The translations under genes were made by a program, and so were the position numbers. Positions 42,848-52,125 of a DNA stretch of 64,000 nucleotides are shown here, piece by piece. The stretch spans positions 496,001-560,000 of the forward strand of contig NZ_AP023183.1 in the NCBI RefSeq assembly GCF_013426915.1. Reading direction: 5' to 3'. Within the stretch, counting starts at the first letter, position 1. Each line of letters starts with the position of its first letter. The stretch comes from Paraburkholderia sp. PGU19. GTDB taxonomy: Bacteria > Pseudomonadota > Gammaproteobacteria > Burkholderiales > Burkholderiaceae. The notes below the pieces were generated by a model. It did not search any database. It was not told the origin of the DNA and worked only from the letters and a program-made list of their open reading frames with translations.

Positions 42848-42915
42848 TCTGGTTGCCTAGGGTTATTTGAAACGGCCGTCGGCAACCATGTCCGATAGCC
42901 GCCCTCGCAAGGGCC

Positions 42916-42943
42916 AGGCAGGGGAACGCCCAGCCTCTTTTTT
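42916..42943 (+). terminator. Second terminator-like hairpin
   Basis: AGGC-A-GGG and CCC-A-GCCT pair around a short loop (one A/A mismatch), followed by C and six T. It lies about 70 bases after the stronger terminator on the same strand. Confidence 0.55.
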
Positions 42944-42955
42944 CAGTCGCCGTCA

Positions 42956-43440
42956 TCATGCCGTCTGATCGGGCAACGGGCAACGCAAGCACCTGCGTCG
43001 TGTCGCGACAGCTCGCCGGAATGGGAACGCCGCGTCGATGTAGCGGTTACGCTGGAAGTGGATGAGGCTCGTAGACGACAAGGTCTGTTCGCTGTAGCCA
43101 TCAAACGGACCGGGATTGGGCATGAGCCTCGTGCGTTCGTCCTGCAGCACGTTTTCGACCGTCGGCTCCGGCCACTGTGGGTGACGCATCTGCCAGGCCT
43201 CGCGACACTGGCCAGCGACCCATTCGTTCAGGATCTCCACTCCCAGCGCCGCGGCGCGGCCTCGTGCCAAATCTGCCGCGGCCGGTCCTGAATGTTCTTC
43301 TCGACGATGCCTTTCTCCCAGGCTGCGGCCCGGTTGCAGCACTCCGGCTCGAACAGGTAGTGACCACACATAGCTTCGAAACGCGCGTTGACCGCTCGCT
43401 CCTTGCTCCGACCTTGTCCACGGCGGTCTTCTTGGCGTTT
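42956..43440 (-). pseudogene. IS21-family IstA transposase remnant
   Basis: Minus-strand pieces in different frames match the C-terminal part of IstA: VNARFEAMCGHYLFEPECCNRAAAWEKGIVEKN and RPRQIWHEA in one, EILNEWVAGQCREAWQ, DERTRLMPNPGPFDGY and LIHFQRNRY in others. At least two frameshifts are present and the N-terminus and istB are missing. It overlaps the start of the shattered SDR gene, which suggests both were cut during the same rearrangement. Confidence 0.75.
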
Positions 43441-44134
43441 CAACGGGAAGGCGGCAATCGTCCCGGGCGCAGGTTCCGGCATCGGCGCGGCCACCGCGAG
43501 GCGACTTTCACTAGAAGGCGCGATCGTGGTGCTCTGCGGTCGGACGCGTAGCAAGCTCGATAGCGTGGCGAGCGCCTGCCCGCCGACCGCACGTGGGTTC
43601 AGCCAGCCGACGTCCGCGAGTTCGACGAGGCGGCGGTGCTAATCAACAGGACAAATCGCGCGCTTCGCGCGTCTCGACGTGCTGGTCAACAACGCGGGCG
43701 TCGCGCCGACGGGCCCCATTACCGAGGTCTCGATCGATGACTGGAACGACGTTATCGCAACCGATGTCACGGCATCTTCTATGGCCGCCGCGCTGCCATT
43801 CCCCATCTGAAATCCGCGCGCCGGCGGACTTGGCGGCGACCGGGGCATGAGCTTTTATAAGCGGCGAAAGGCACCGTCACCAACTTCACACGCGCGGCGG
43901 CACTCGATTGCGCGGCGGACGGGATTCGCGTGAACGCAGTGTGCCCCGTCGCTGGCACTCACCGATCTGACAGGGGACATGCTCGGCGACGAACCGTTGC
44001 TGAAGTCCTTCCGGGAGCGCATCCCGCTTGGCAATTATGCGCTGCCCGAAGACGTGGCCGCCGCAATTGCATTTCTTACCAGCGACGACGCGCTTTTCAT
44101 TACAGGCGTCAATCTTCCTGGCACGGCGGATTGA
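43434..44134 (+). pseudogene. SDR oxidoreductase, heavily frameshifted
   Basis: All parts of a classical short-chain dehydrogenase can be followed across three plus frames: FNGKAAIVPGAGSGIGAATARRLSLEGA (Gly motif), RLDVLVNNAGVAPTGPITEVSIDDWNDV, KGTVTNFTRAAALDCAADGIRVNAVCP, and PLGNYALPEDVAAAIAFLTSDDALFITGVNL before TGA at 44134. The catalytic Tyr region between the second and third pieces is deleted. Several independent indels show it has been non-functional for some time. Confidence 0.8.
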
Positions 44135-44238
44135 TGGCATCGAACGGTCAGCCACGGCAGGCTTGAGCGAACACGTGGCAATCGTGGTTCGCCGCTTGCT
44201 GCGTATCAAGCCTGCTCCATGAATCAGGGAGAAAACCT

Positions 44239-44799
44239 ATGAAGCTCAAACGCACGAAAATAAGGCACGTTGTCATTGGCGCGGTCGTTCTGGCAGGCGC
44301 GCTTGTCATTGCACCGCTCGCCGCACAAACGGAAGCCGCGTCGACGACGGCCGGCAACCCGCTGGCGCAAGCCGACAAGGACTTCGTGCAGGCGGCCTCG
44401 TCGGCATCATCCACGGAAATCGACGCTGCCAAGCTCGCCACCTCGAATTCCGAAGACAAGGATGTCAAATCGTTCGCGCATCATATGATCCTCGACCACA
44501 CGAAGCTGACCGTCCAACTGAAAATGGCCGCACCGGATGGAGTAACCGTGCCGAAGGATAACTCGGATACAGCCTTGCTCGGCTCGCTGAAGGGACTGAA
44601 GGGCAAGGCATTCGATCAGGCGTATATATCGAAGGTCGGAGTGGAGGGCCATAAAGAAGCGGTCGCGGCCTTCCAGAAAGAAATTGCGGATGGACAAGAC
44701 GCGAAGTTGAAGAAGGCAGCGCAGGATGCGTTGCCGACCATACAAAAGCATTATCAGATGGCGCAGGATCTCGCCACCAAAAAGGGCGTATCGCAGTAG
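44239..44799 (+). CDS. DUF4142 exported ferritin-like protein
   Basis: A 186-residue protein with a long signal peptide (KIRHVVIGAVVLAGALVIAPLAAQ in part, cleaved after AQ or AA) and a DUF4142 four-helix domain: LAQADKDFVQAASSASSTEIDAAKLA, DVKSFAHHMILDHTKLTVQLK, DQAYISKVGVEGHKEAVAAFQKEI, ALPTIQKHYQMAQDLA. The His positions (AHHMILDH, VEGHKEAV, IQKHY) follow the family pattern. The domain is distantly ferritin-like; activity is unproven. GGGAGAA precedes the ATG. Found in stress regulons of many Proteobacteria. Confidence 0.88.
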   Translation: MKLKRTKIRHVVIGAVVLAGALVIAPLAAQTEAASTTAGNPLAQADKDFVQAASSASSTEIDAAKLATSNSEDKDVKSFAHHMILDHTKLTVQLKMAAPDGVTVPKDNSDTALLGSLKGLKGKAFDQAYISKVGVEGHKEAVAAFQKEIADGQDAKLKKAAQDALPTIQKHYQMAQDLATKKGVSQ

Positions 44800-45322
44800 C
44801 GCCGCTATTGTTGCTGCAGGCACGCGGGCGCGGCTATCGCAGGCCACGAGAGCGGCTTGCAGATGTCGGCTCTATGCGATGGTGCAGCGCGTAACTGGCC
44901 GACCATAGGGTCGTCCTGGCATGAGAATCGCGCAACGCACCTCGTGATGCTTGAGGCAGGCTTGCTACTTAACCTGTGTGTTCGCGAGGCTTGTCTCGCT
45001 AACGGCTTTCGCAGCGCAGGTCACTGCCTCATGGGATTCGCATGCGAAGCCGGCGCCCGACAGCGGAGGCGGGCTGTACGCGACCCACTGCCGCCGGTCG
45101 AGTCGTCCGAAGTTCAACGGCAGGTATCAAGCGTTGGGTCGTCACAAGGTGCGGCCTACCGAAACAGCGTCCGTTTGCGATCAGCTTTCGAGCATGAGCA
45201 AAGCGACACGCTGTTCCGCTACGATTCTGGCGGGATGCCACGGTGGCGGTGACAACGGCACGGTCCCTTGCACGACTTATCGATAACCGTGGATAAGCGG
45301 TAGCAAGAACACTAGGTTCCTT
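44800..45322. other. Intergenic stretch with possible exported-protein debris
   Basis: About 520 bases. A plus frame from about 44951 reads like a decayed exported protein (LVSLTAFAAQVTASWDSHAKPAPDSGGGLYATHC), perhaps from a c-type cytochrome, but no heme motif survives. Nothing else is recognised. Confidence 0.35.
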
Positions 45323-45439
45323 GTCGGAACCGCGTTAGCCGCGGGCTTCGACTACTACCTGACGAAGCCGCTTTCGTTTGAGAAGCTCGGATACACCCTG
45401 TCAAACCGCCGGGATGGAAGGCCAGGCGGTCTGATTTGA
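45323..45439 (+). pseudogene. Receiver-domain C-terminal fragment
   Basis: The plus frame reads ALAAGFDYYLTKPLSFEKLGYTLS before TGA, the typical end of a receiver domain with the conserved Lys-Pro. The phosphoacceptor half is missing. It lies about 130 bases upstream of the second ParB-like gene and is the fourth receiver-type sequence outside the sigma-54 regulator in this window. Confidence 0.65.
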
Positions 45440-45565
45440 GGAAAATTGCGTTCGCTCATGAAGCGACGGAACCTCGGACCGTTGCTGCAACTGGGCTATC
45501 ACGACGAGGTGGCTTCAAAGTTTTTACGCCGCGGACACGTAAAGGTTGCTCGCGAGGGAGGCAAA

Positions 45566-46162
45566 TTGAAAGCGGTAGCCATCAAAAGCATTCGACCAAC
45601 TCAGCTGACGCACGGACTTCGCGAGATACGCCGGAAGACGCAGTTCTATGAGGCGCTGACCAGTCACGACCTGGAAATGGCAATCGCTGAAAAGCCGGTA
45701 CCTGTCGTACTTGGACCGGGCGGGGCACCGTTCGCGATTGACCATCATCATGTGGCAAGCGCCCTGTGGCGCGCGGGAATAAAGACGATGCCCGCAGTGC
45801 TGGTAGCCGATTTCTCGTGGCTGTCGTATCAGGACTTCTGGTTGTCGATGGACGACCGCCGCTGGACTTATCCATATGACACAAAGGGGCAGCGGAAGAG
45901 CTTTGCAGATATGCCCGAGCATGTATGGGAACTGGAAGACGACGAATATCGCAGCCTGGCGGCGTCGGTGCGCGACGCCGGCGGCTATGAAAAAACTTCC
46001 GTCCCGCTCGAAGAGTTCAGGTGGGCTGACCTCTTCCGTACATACCTGCCGTATCCAGGGACCGACGACGAATTCGTAGCCATACAGCGACAGGCGGTCA
46101 AGCTCGCAAAGAGCAAGGTGGCGGCGGGTTTGCCGGGATTCGTGGGGAAGGTACCGGGTTAG
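45566..46162 (+). CDS. ParB-like nuclease-fold protein (PF08857 type), copy 2
   Basis: A 198-residue protein. Start is taken at TTG 45566, preceded by GGGAGG at five bases; it then begins KAVAIKSIRPTQLTHGLREIRRK, matching copy 1 (12148-12741) from the first residues. The DHHH core (FAIDHHHVASALWRAG) and the end VPLEEFRWADLFRTYLPYPG are shared. The two copies look about 60 percent alike by eye. No partition genes are near. A role in stress or DNA metabolism is possible but not shown. The upstream extension of the open frame is not supported. Confidence 0.8.
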   Translation: MKAVAIKSIRPTQLTHGLREIRRKTQFYEALTSHDLEMAIAEKPVPVVLGPGGAPFAIDHHHVASALWRAGIKTMPAVLVADFSWLSYQDFWLSMDDRRWTYPYDTKGQRKSFADMPEHVWELEDDEYRSLAASVRDAGGYEKTSVPLEEFRWADLFRTYLPYPGTDDEFVAIQRQAVKLAKSKVAAGLPGFVGKVPG

Positions 46163-46294
46163 GCACCATGACCGTGGTGTGCTCATTTTCGTGGAGCGCA
46201 GTGATTTCCCGTCTGAAGCGAAGGGATTTTCCCACCCGAAGATTCTTGACTCCGACTACGCAAGCCGCTCGCACCCCGCCCGGATCTCTATCCG

Positions 46295-46573
46295 TCAACT
46301 GCCGCCCGACGCCGGCGTGGGAGCCGATGCCCCCATGGCGGCGTTCGACTTTTTGTGCGCCTTCTTGTGCGACGTGGTGCCGGAGGGTGCCATCGTATTC
46401 GCTCCGGACGCACCCGACACGGTATCGGTCGAGCCCCCTGCGTTCGGCTTGCTCATGCCCGTGCCGCCCTGCCCGCCGGCGGCGCCTCCGCCACCCGCGC
46501 CTTGCGCGTAGACATTTCCTGCAATACCGATAAGCAGCGCTGAAATCAACATTCCTTTTGTCGAGCCTCGCAT
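46295..46573 (-). CDS. Gly/Ser-rich small secreted protein, copy 2
   Basis: A 92-residue protein with a signal peptide (KGMLISALLIGIAGNVYA-Q) and a mature part that opens QGAGGGGAAGGQGGTGMSKPNAGG, strikingly like copy 1 at 25977-26246. The C-terminal half is Ser/Thr/Lys-rich with HKKAHKK. AGGAG precedes the ATG at 46573. Function unknown; probably a periplasmic or surface low-complexity protein. Confidence 0.75.
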   Translation of the reverse strand: MRGSTKGMLISALLIGIAGNVYAQGAGGGGAAGGQGGTGMSKPNAGGSTDTVSGASGANTMAPSGTTSHKKAHKKSNAAMGASAPTPASGGS

Positions 46574-46827
46574 GGTCGTCTCCTGAAGCGCGGAGCGGTC
46601 GTTAGCACCGGAAGGTGTGAACCCGCGTTCAGCTAACCGCAAGCCCCATGCCTCAGGCATCGATGAGCAATGCCAGCGCTGACGCGCTCGATTGGCGGCT
46701 GTGCAGCCTCACAAATGCTTCGTCGCGAGGGGTGTCCATGTGTGCGTGCGAACGCCAGTCGGGTTACACCTGAGATCCTGCCCGCATGTTGACCGATCTC
46801 CCGGTCTCCGGAGAATGCCGAAAACCA

Positions 46828-47352
46828 TCATGCCGCATCAACCCACCAGGCGATTTCGTCAACGTCCACTACCCGGCCGAAACGATTCCTGATGCCACGT
46901 CCCCATGCGCAAATGGAAGCACCAGGCGTCAGGTACTCACGCAACGCTTCGCGAGCATGCGGCGGCACGCGCAGCGACGTACCATCGTCGAGCACGGCGC
47001 CGCGCAACTCCCCTTTCACTCCCTGGACTTCCATCGGCACAGGTGCACGCGACAGCTTTTCAGGCCCGGACGCCCCGCTGTGTTGTGGTCCATCGTCGAT
47101 CAATGTTCTGCCATCGCTCGCCGTCAATGAGACGGCGGAGATCATGTCAACACCGCGCGGCTTTATGCCACGGATCCGGATACGATCGCCGACCTGGATG
47201 TGACGCGCCGCCCACGTTGACATATGGGGAGGAAAGTGGGCCTGACGCGCGCCGCGAAGTACGAGTCCGTCGAGTTTTCCGTGCGGGTTCATGAGAAATC
47301 GATCAACGACACCGCGTGTTTCCGGCAGACAGTCGGGGTCAATCCAATGCAT
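46828..47352 (-). CDS. Hypothetical protein, possible OB-like region
   Basis: A 174-residue intact frame. The ATG at 47352 follows GGAG at six bases. The first half has FLMNPHGKLDGLVLRGARQAHFPPHM and HIQVGDRIRIRGIKPRGVDM, beta-rich with a V-G-D-x-I pattern like that of OB or barrel folds; the second has GELRGAVLDDGTSLRVPPHAREALREYL. A repeated beta-strand pattern suggests two related halves. No family recognised. It lies 65 bases downstream of the SDR gene on the same strand and may be co-transcribed. Confidence 0.6.
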   Translation of the reverse strand: MHWIDPDCLPETRGVVDRFLMNPHGKLDGLVLRGARQAHFPPHMSTWAARHIQVGDRIRIRGIKPRGVDMISAVSLTASDGRTLIDDGPQHSGASGPEKLSRAPVPMEVQGVKGELRGAVLDDGTSLRVPPHAREALREYLTPGASICAWGRGIRNRFGRVVDVDEIAWWVDAA

Positions 47353-47418
47353 GTGATACTCCGTGGCTTGTGCCAAAGTTGATCGAAACGCCATCGAAAC
47401 ATCATGTGACGCTCCCGT

Positions 47419-48348
47419 TCACTGCGATGTCGCCAGGCCGAGGTCGTCAAGGTAAGTGGTGCCCCCCGTTACGCCGTAGATTTCGCCCGTGACAAAGCTC
47501 GACTCCTGCGATGCCAGCACGACGTAGATCGGTGCAAGCTCGGCAGGCTGACCCGGACGCTTCATCGGGACTTCAGCGCCGAATTGCTCCACCTTCTCCT
47601 GCGGCTGGCCGCCGCTTGGCTGCAGCGGCGTCCAGACGGGACCCGGCGCCACTCCGTTGACGCGAATTCCGCGATCGATCACCTGCCTGGCGAGCGCATG
47701 CGTGAATGCGGTGATCGCCGCCTTGGTCGATGCGTAGTCGAGCAATCCGGGACTGGGCTGATAGCTCTGGATTGACGTCGTGTTGATGATCGTCGCGCCC
47801 GGCGGCATGTGCGGCAAGGCTGCCTTGCAAAGCCAGAACATCGCAAATACATTCGTGCGGAACGTCGCTTCGAACTGCTCTGTGCTCAGGTCGGCAATGT
47901 GTTCGACGAAGTGCTGCTTGCCAGCAACGTTGACGAGGATGTCAAGCCCGCCGAGTTGCGCCCGGCTGTCATCAATCAGCTTGCGACAGAACGCTTCGTC
48001 TGCAATATCGCCTGGCAGCGCAACGGCCTTTTGTCCTGCCTCGCGAACGAGTCCAACGACCTGCCGCGCGTCCTGCTCTTCCGAAGGCAGATAGTTCAAT
48101 GCCACGTCTGCGCCTTCGCGCGCGAAGGCGATAGCGACGGCGCGACCTATGCCGCTATCGGCACCCGTGATAAGCGCCCGCCTGCCTTTCAACCTGCCGA
48201 AGCCCTGATAACTTGTCTCGCCGTGATCGGGCTTCGGCGACATCGCCTGCGCAAGCCCAGGCGCCTCCTGCGGCTGTCGCTCGAATTCCGGGCCGGGATA
48301 CTGCGTCGTGGGGTCCTGCATACGATATTGATTAACGGTGGCGCCCAT
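47419..48348 (-). CDS. SDR-family oxidoreductase, stress-type, copy 2
   Basis: A 309-residue short-chain dehydrogenase: [17 protein letters not shown], catalytic Ser in NTTSIQ and YASTK, end [17 protein letters not shown]. The N-terminus includes [21 protein letters not shown], the same group signature as copy 1 at 20575 (KPQPDHGEESYVGHDRLAGK). These belong to the YhdF/YdaD-like general-stress subgroup; substrate unknown. AGGAG precedes the ATG. It is followed by a hypothetical gene on the same strand. Confidence 0.88.
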   Translation of the reverse strand: MGATVNQYRMQDPTTQYPGPEFERQPQEAPGLAQAMSPKPDHGETSYQGFGRLKGRRALITGADSGIGRAVAIAFAREGADVALNYLPSEEQDARQVVGLVREAGQKAVALPGDIADEAFCRKLIDDSRAQLGGLDILVNVAGKQHFVEHIADLSTEQFEATFRTNVFAMFWLCKAALPHMPPGATIINTTSIQSYQPSPGLLDYASTKAAITAFTHALARQVIDRGIRVNGVAPGPVWTPLQPSGGQPQEKVEQFGAEVPMKRPGQPAELAPIYVVLASQESSFVTGEIYGVTGGTTYLDDLGLATSQ

Positions 48349-48430
48349 TTTTCGCTCCTTTGCATGAAGTCCGTGCCGACGGCAAGCGCAAAACGCATAC
48401 CACCTGTTCGACCGCGCGATGCCAAAGCGG

Positions 48431-50224
48431 CTAATCCTTGCCCCCCGGAATCACCGCGCCCAGTACCTGACGTGCCGTATTGGCGATCACGCTGCCTTCT
48501 TTCGGGTCGCCTTCCATCAAGGTCCGCGCAAACGCGCGTGCCTGCGCGAGCGTCACATGCGGCGGCAGCGGCGGCACTTCAGGGTCCGACTTCACCTCGA
48601 GTACGACGGGCCGTTTCGCGGCGAGCGCGGTTTCCCATGCATCGGCCAACTGCTCGGGTTTGTCGACGTACAGGCCCGTCAAGCCGAGCATTTCCGCAAA
48701 CCGGTGATACGGCACATTGGGCACCTTCTGCGACGCGTCGAACTTCGGATCACCTTCCATCACCCGCTGCTCCCACGTGACCTGATTCAGGTCTTCGTTA
48801 TTCAGCACCATGCAGATCCAGCGCGGATCGGCCCATTGTTTCCAATACTTCGCGACGGTGATGAGTTCCGCCATGTTGTTCATCTGCATCGCGCCGTCAC
48901 CCACCATTGCGATCACGGGCCGTCCCGGATGCGCGAACTTCGCGGCAATTGCATACGGCACGGCCGCGCCCATCGACGCCAGCCCGCCTGACAACGTCGC
49001 CATCATGCCGCGCCGGATCTTCAGATCGCGCGCATACCAGTTGGCGCACGAGCCCGAGTCGCTCGTGAGGATGACGTCATCGGGCAGGCGCGGCGACAGT
49101 TCAGTGAAAGCGCGCTGCGGGTTCACGCCGTTGCTGGCGGGCTGCTGGGCGCGTTCGTCGAGCGTCTCCCACCAGCGCGAAGTCCAGCGTTCGATTCGCG
49201 AGCGCCATGTGTGGCTGTCCTTTTCAGTCAGCAAGGGCAGCAGCGCGCGCAACGTCGCCGCGCTGTCGCCGACGAGGTTCACTTCCATCGGGTAGCGCAG
49301 GCTCAGCATGTCGGCCTTGATGTCGATCTGCACGCCGCGCGCATCGCCCTCCTTCGGCAGGAATTCCGAATAGGGGAAGCCCGAGCCGATCATCAGCAGC
49401 GTGTCGCACGCATTCATCATTTCGTAGCTCGGCTTCGTGCCGAGCAGGCCGATCGATCCTGTCACCCACGGCAGATCGTCGGGTAGCACGGCTTTGCCGA
49501 GCAGCGCTTTTGCAACGCCCGCGCCGAGACGGTTTGCGACTGCGATGACTTCATCCGTGGCGTTCAAAGCCCCGGCGCCAACGAGGATTGCAACCTTATG
49601 CCCGGCGTTGAGCACGTCGGCTGCGCGTTGCAGATCGTCTTGTGTGGGAATCACGGTCGGCTGCGAATAGCCGACACCGGAATGCGCCGTGCCGTGCTTG
49701 CGCGCGGGCGGCTCGTATTCGAGGTCCTGCAGATCGTTGGGCAGAATCAGCGCCGTCACACGCCGTTCAGCCAGCGCGATGCGGATCGCGCGATCGACGA
49801 GGTGACGCACCTGAGCAGGCACGCTTGCCTGTTGCACATAGGCGCCCGCCACGTCCTTGAACATCGCAGCGAGATCGAGCTCCTGCTGATAGTGGGACCC
49901 AAGTGCTGCGCGCGCCTGCTGACCGACGATAGCGAGCACGGGCATATGATCCATGCGCGCATCGTAGAGGCCGGTAATCAGATGCGAAGCACCCGGCCCC
50001 GAAATCGCGATGCAGACACCGAGTTCGCCCGTAAACTTCGCATGGGCGCTCGCCATGAACGCCGCCATTTCCTCATGCCGCGCCTGCACGAATTCGATCT
50101 TCCCATCCGCACGATTCAACGCTCCGAACACACCGTTGATGCCGTCGCCCGGATAACCGTACATACGCTTGACGCCCCAGTGATGCAGCCTCTCGACAAT
50201 GAAGTCGCCTACCGTGGTTGACAT
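48431..50224 (-). CDS. Thiamine-pyrophosphate enzyme, PoxB-like
   Basis: A 597-residue enzyme of the acetolactate synthase/pyruvate oxidase superfamily. The N-terminal Pyr domain has [15 protein letters not shown] and the activating Glu in [11 protein letters not shown]; the central domain has [15 protein letters not shown]; the C-terminal PP domain has [23 protein letters not shown]...[10 protein letters not shown], the GDG...NN thiamine diphosphate motif. The closest known types are pyruvate dehydrogenase (quinone) and related decarboxylases. A membrane-binding C-terminal helix like that of E. coli PoxB is not evident. GGGAGA precedes the start. Co-orientation with the SDR gene suggests shared expression. 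Confidence 0.88.
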   Translation of the reverse strand: MSTTVGDFIVERLHHWGVKRMYGYPGDGINGVFGALNRADGKIEFVQARHEEMAAFMASAHAKFTGELGVCIAISGPGASHLITGLYDARMDHMPVLAIVGQQARAALGSHYQQELDLAAMFKDVAGAYVQQASVPAQVRHLVDRAIRIALAERRVTALILPNDLQDLEYEPPARKHGTAHSGVGYSQPTVIPTQDDLQRAADVLNAGHKVAILVGAGALNATDEVIAVANRLGAGVAKALLGKAVLPDDLPWVTGSIGLLGTKPSYEMMNACDTLLMIGSGFPYSEFLPKEGDARGVQIDIKADMLSLRYPMEVNLVGDSAATLRALLPLLTEKDSHTWRSRIERWTSRWWETLDERAQQPASNGVNPQRAFTELSPRLPDDVILTSDSGSCANWYARDLKIRRGMMATLSGGLASMGAAVPYAIAAKFAHPGRPVIAMVGDGAMQMNNMAELITVAKYWKQWADPRWICMVLNNEDLNQVTWEQRVMEGDPKFDASQKVPNVPYHRFAEMLGLTGLYVDKPEQLADAWETALAAKRPVVLEVKSDPEVPPLPPHVTLAQARAFARTLMEGDPKEGSVIANTARQVLGAVIPGGKD

Positions 50225-50720
50225 GAAAGTCTCCCGTAAAAGAACCGGATTGCCATTTCTCGGTGAGCAATCAGCGCGCCCCGTCGCCGACTAAATCACG
50301 CTGTAAGGCACATCCATTGCTCACTCTCCCTGGTTTAGGGTGCGACGGCGCGTACGCGGTCTTGGGCGCGACGGTCTGGCCACTACGGCCAGTTCGCGCT
50401 GGACTGTGCGCTCTGGGATCTGCGTGCGAAGCCCCTTGGTTTGTCTCTCGTCACTGCGCCAGGCCGCGCGCGCGACAGCATGCAGTCTGTGGCTCGCGCA
50501 GTTGCGTCACCTTCAGGGACGCCGCGATAAAGCGCACAAGCTTGTCGAGCGCGTGTCGGCCCTGCGAAACCATCTCGGCTTTCTCGCGGAGGAATAAGAC
50601 ACGCGTCGGCAACGCTTCTGCGGAAACTTTCCTCAAAAGCTGTCGCATGTTGCGCTGATCAATGCCGCGCGGGTTCCCGGAAAATCATGAAGGTGCATCC
50701 GCGTTCCAGACAGAGAGGCA
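50225..50720. other. Intergenic stretch with an enolase-superfamily relic
   Basis: About 495 bases between the PoxB-like and NRAMP-like genes. A plus-strand frame at 50378-50530 resembles a piece of an enolase-superfamily enzyme (listed separately). No promoter or terminator was recognised. Confidence 0.45.
50378..50530 (+). pseudogene. Enolase-superfamily (MR/MLE-like) fragment
   Basis: The frame reads GQFALDCALWDLRAKPLGLSL, the pattern at the junction of the capping and barrel domains in mandelate racemase/muconate lactonizing enzymes (A.D.ALWDLRAK..G.PL). Only about 50 codons are left and none of the catalytic acids is present. The assignment rests on this one motif. Confidence 0.4.
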
Positions 50721-52079
50721 TCACGCGGCACCGCTTTTCCATTCGGACCATTCGAGCGCGAACAGCGACACGAGTGCGGCCGCCGCACACAAGGTGGCAA
50801 GCCAGCACAGGCCCCGAAGCACCCAGTGAGCACTCAGATCGCCCACGGCCGAATGCTTCGTGCTCAACAACACCAGCATGAACATGATGGGGGTGGCTGT
50901 GGAGCCGTTCAACACCGCACCCCAATACATCAGCCGTAGCGGTTCCACATGTGCAGAAGTCAGCACCACGCCGAGGGCACCGCCAAACAGCATCACGACG
51001 AGCAATGCGAGCGAGATTCGCCGGTCCGTGAGCGCCTTGTCCTTGCTTTCGACGATACCTGCGACTGCGTGTGCCGCCGAACCTGCCAGCGGCGGTAAAG
51101 CTAGCAACGCCGTTCCAATGGATGCGAGCGCCAGCACCTGCGGAGCGTATCGATACGCGACAGGTTCCAGTACGTTCGCTGCGCCGTCTATATCCGTCAG
51201 ACCTCGACCATAACCATAGAGTGTTGCGGCCGCCCCGGCCATGATGAAGAACCCAACTGCGTTGGATAGTGCCGTTCGAATCAGCGTGTCCTTTCGGGTC
51301 TTGCGAAATTGCTGCTCGAGCAGCCGGTTATGTTTCGCAGACGGTTTATGTTTGGGGTCGAGCCGCAACTCTTCCAGTTGCTGCGTCGCCTGCGAGAAAA
51401 GCAGGTACGGGCTGATCGTCGTGCCCAGCACCGCCAGTAGCATTGAGAAGTAATGTTCCTGCCAGTGTAGATGCGGCACAAGCGCTGCGGATAACAACAC
51501 AGGCCAAGGGATGCGCATCACGATCACAACACCGGCATATGCAAAGAGCGACAACGTCAGCCATTTCAACGCATCGGCATATCGAGGATAGGGCAACGTA
51601 AACTGAAGCGCGACCGACAACAACGTCGCCACGCCCGCGAACACCGATACGGAACCATGCCACAGGAAATGTGCTGCCACGCCCATCGCAACCGTGTCTG
51701 CGGCAACATTGAGCACATTGGCAATCAAAAACCGCGCAACTGCAAGATAAAAGAACGCACGCGGGTAGTGCTCACGCATGTTGCTGGTCAGCCCTTGGCC
51801 CGTCAGCACGGCAATACGAGATGCGACCAGCTGAAACGCGACCATTGACGGATATGACAGCACGCACAACCAGGCCAGGTCCAGCCCGAACTGCGCACCA
51901 GCGAGCGAATAGGTCGCAATGCCACTCGGGTCGTTGTCGCTTCCCGTCGACGCCAGCCCCGGTCCCAGATCCGCCGCCCACGAGTGAGCCACCGGCGGGT
52001 CACCGGTTTTCTCGTCCTTCCTGGGTCGGCTGACTATCACGTGGTGCCCATAACGCGAGCGATGCTGTGGGTCAATCAT
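50721..52079 (-). CDS. NRAMP-like metal transporter with variant site
   Basis: A 452-residue protein with about eleven hydrophobic helices. TM1 carries DNDPSGIATYSLAG in place of the canonical DPGN motif, and TM6 has VLGTTISPYLLFSQATQQ, without the metal-binding Met and His seen in standard Mn/Fe NRAMP carriers. This fits the NRAMP-related subgroup whose substrate is less certain (possibly Mg2+ or other ions). A basic loop with KHKPSAKHNRLLEQQFRKTRKD follows TM6. It converges with nothing and has no Fur or Mn-riboswitch signal that I can see. The start may be later, near VSRPRKDEKTG. Confidence 0.85.
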   Translation of the reverse strand: MIDPQHRSRYGHHVIVSRPRKDEKTGDPPVAHSWAADLGPGLASTGSDNDPSGIATYSLAGAQFGLDLAWLCVLSYPSMVAFQLVASRIAVLTGQGLTSNMREHYPRAFFYLAVARFLIANVLNVAADTVAMGVAAHFLWHGSVSVFAGVATLLSVALQFTLPYPRYADALKWLTLSLFAYAGVVIVMRIPWPVLLSAALVPHLHWQEHYFSMLLAVLGTTISPYLLFSQATQQLEELRLDPKHKPSAKHNRLLEQQFRKTRKDTLIRTALSNAVGFFIMAGAAATLYGYGRGLTDIDGAANVLEPVAYRYAPQVLALASIGTALLALPPLAGSAAHAVAGIVESKDKALTDRRISLALLVVMLFGGALGVVLTSAHVEPLRLMYWGAVLNGSTATPIMFMLVLLSTKHSAVGDLSAHWVLRGLCWLATLCAAAALVSLFALEWSEWKSGAA

Positions 52080-52125
52080 TTGCAGTCAGTGGCGCGTCGG
52101 CCTGCCCAATCCCTCGCACGCCATT

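Noticed and set aside
42798..42943. Mini-ykkC (guanidine-II) riboswitch
   Set aside because: Two hairpins are present but the loops lack the conserved ACGR sequence and no guanidine-related gene follows.
47809..48780. Plus-strand frame of 323 codons over the SDR/PoxB junction
   Set aside because: It spans the complements of two well-supported genes and has no family features.
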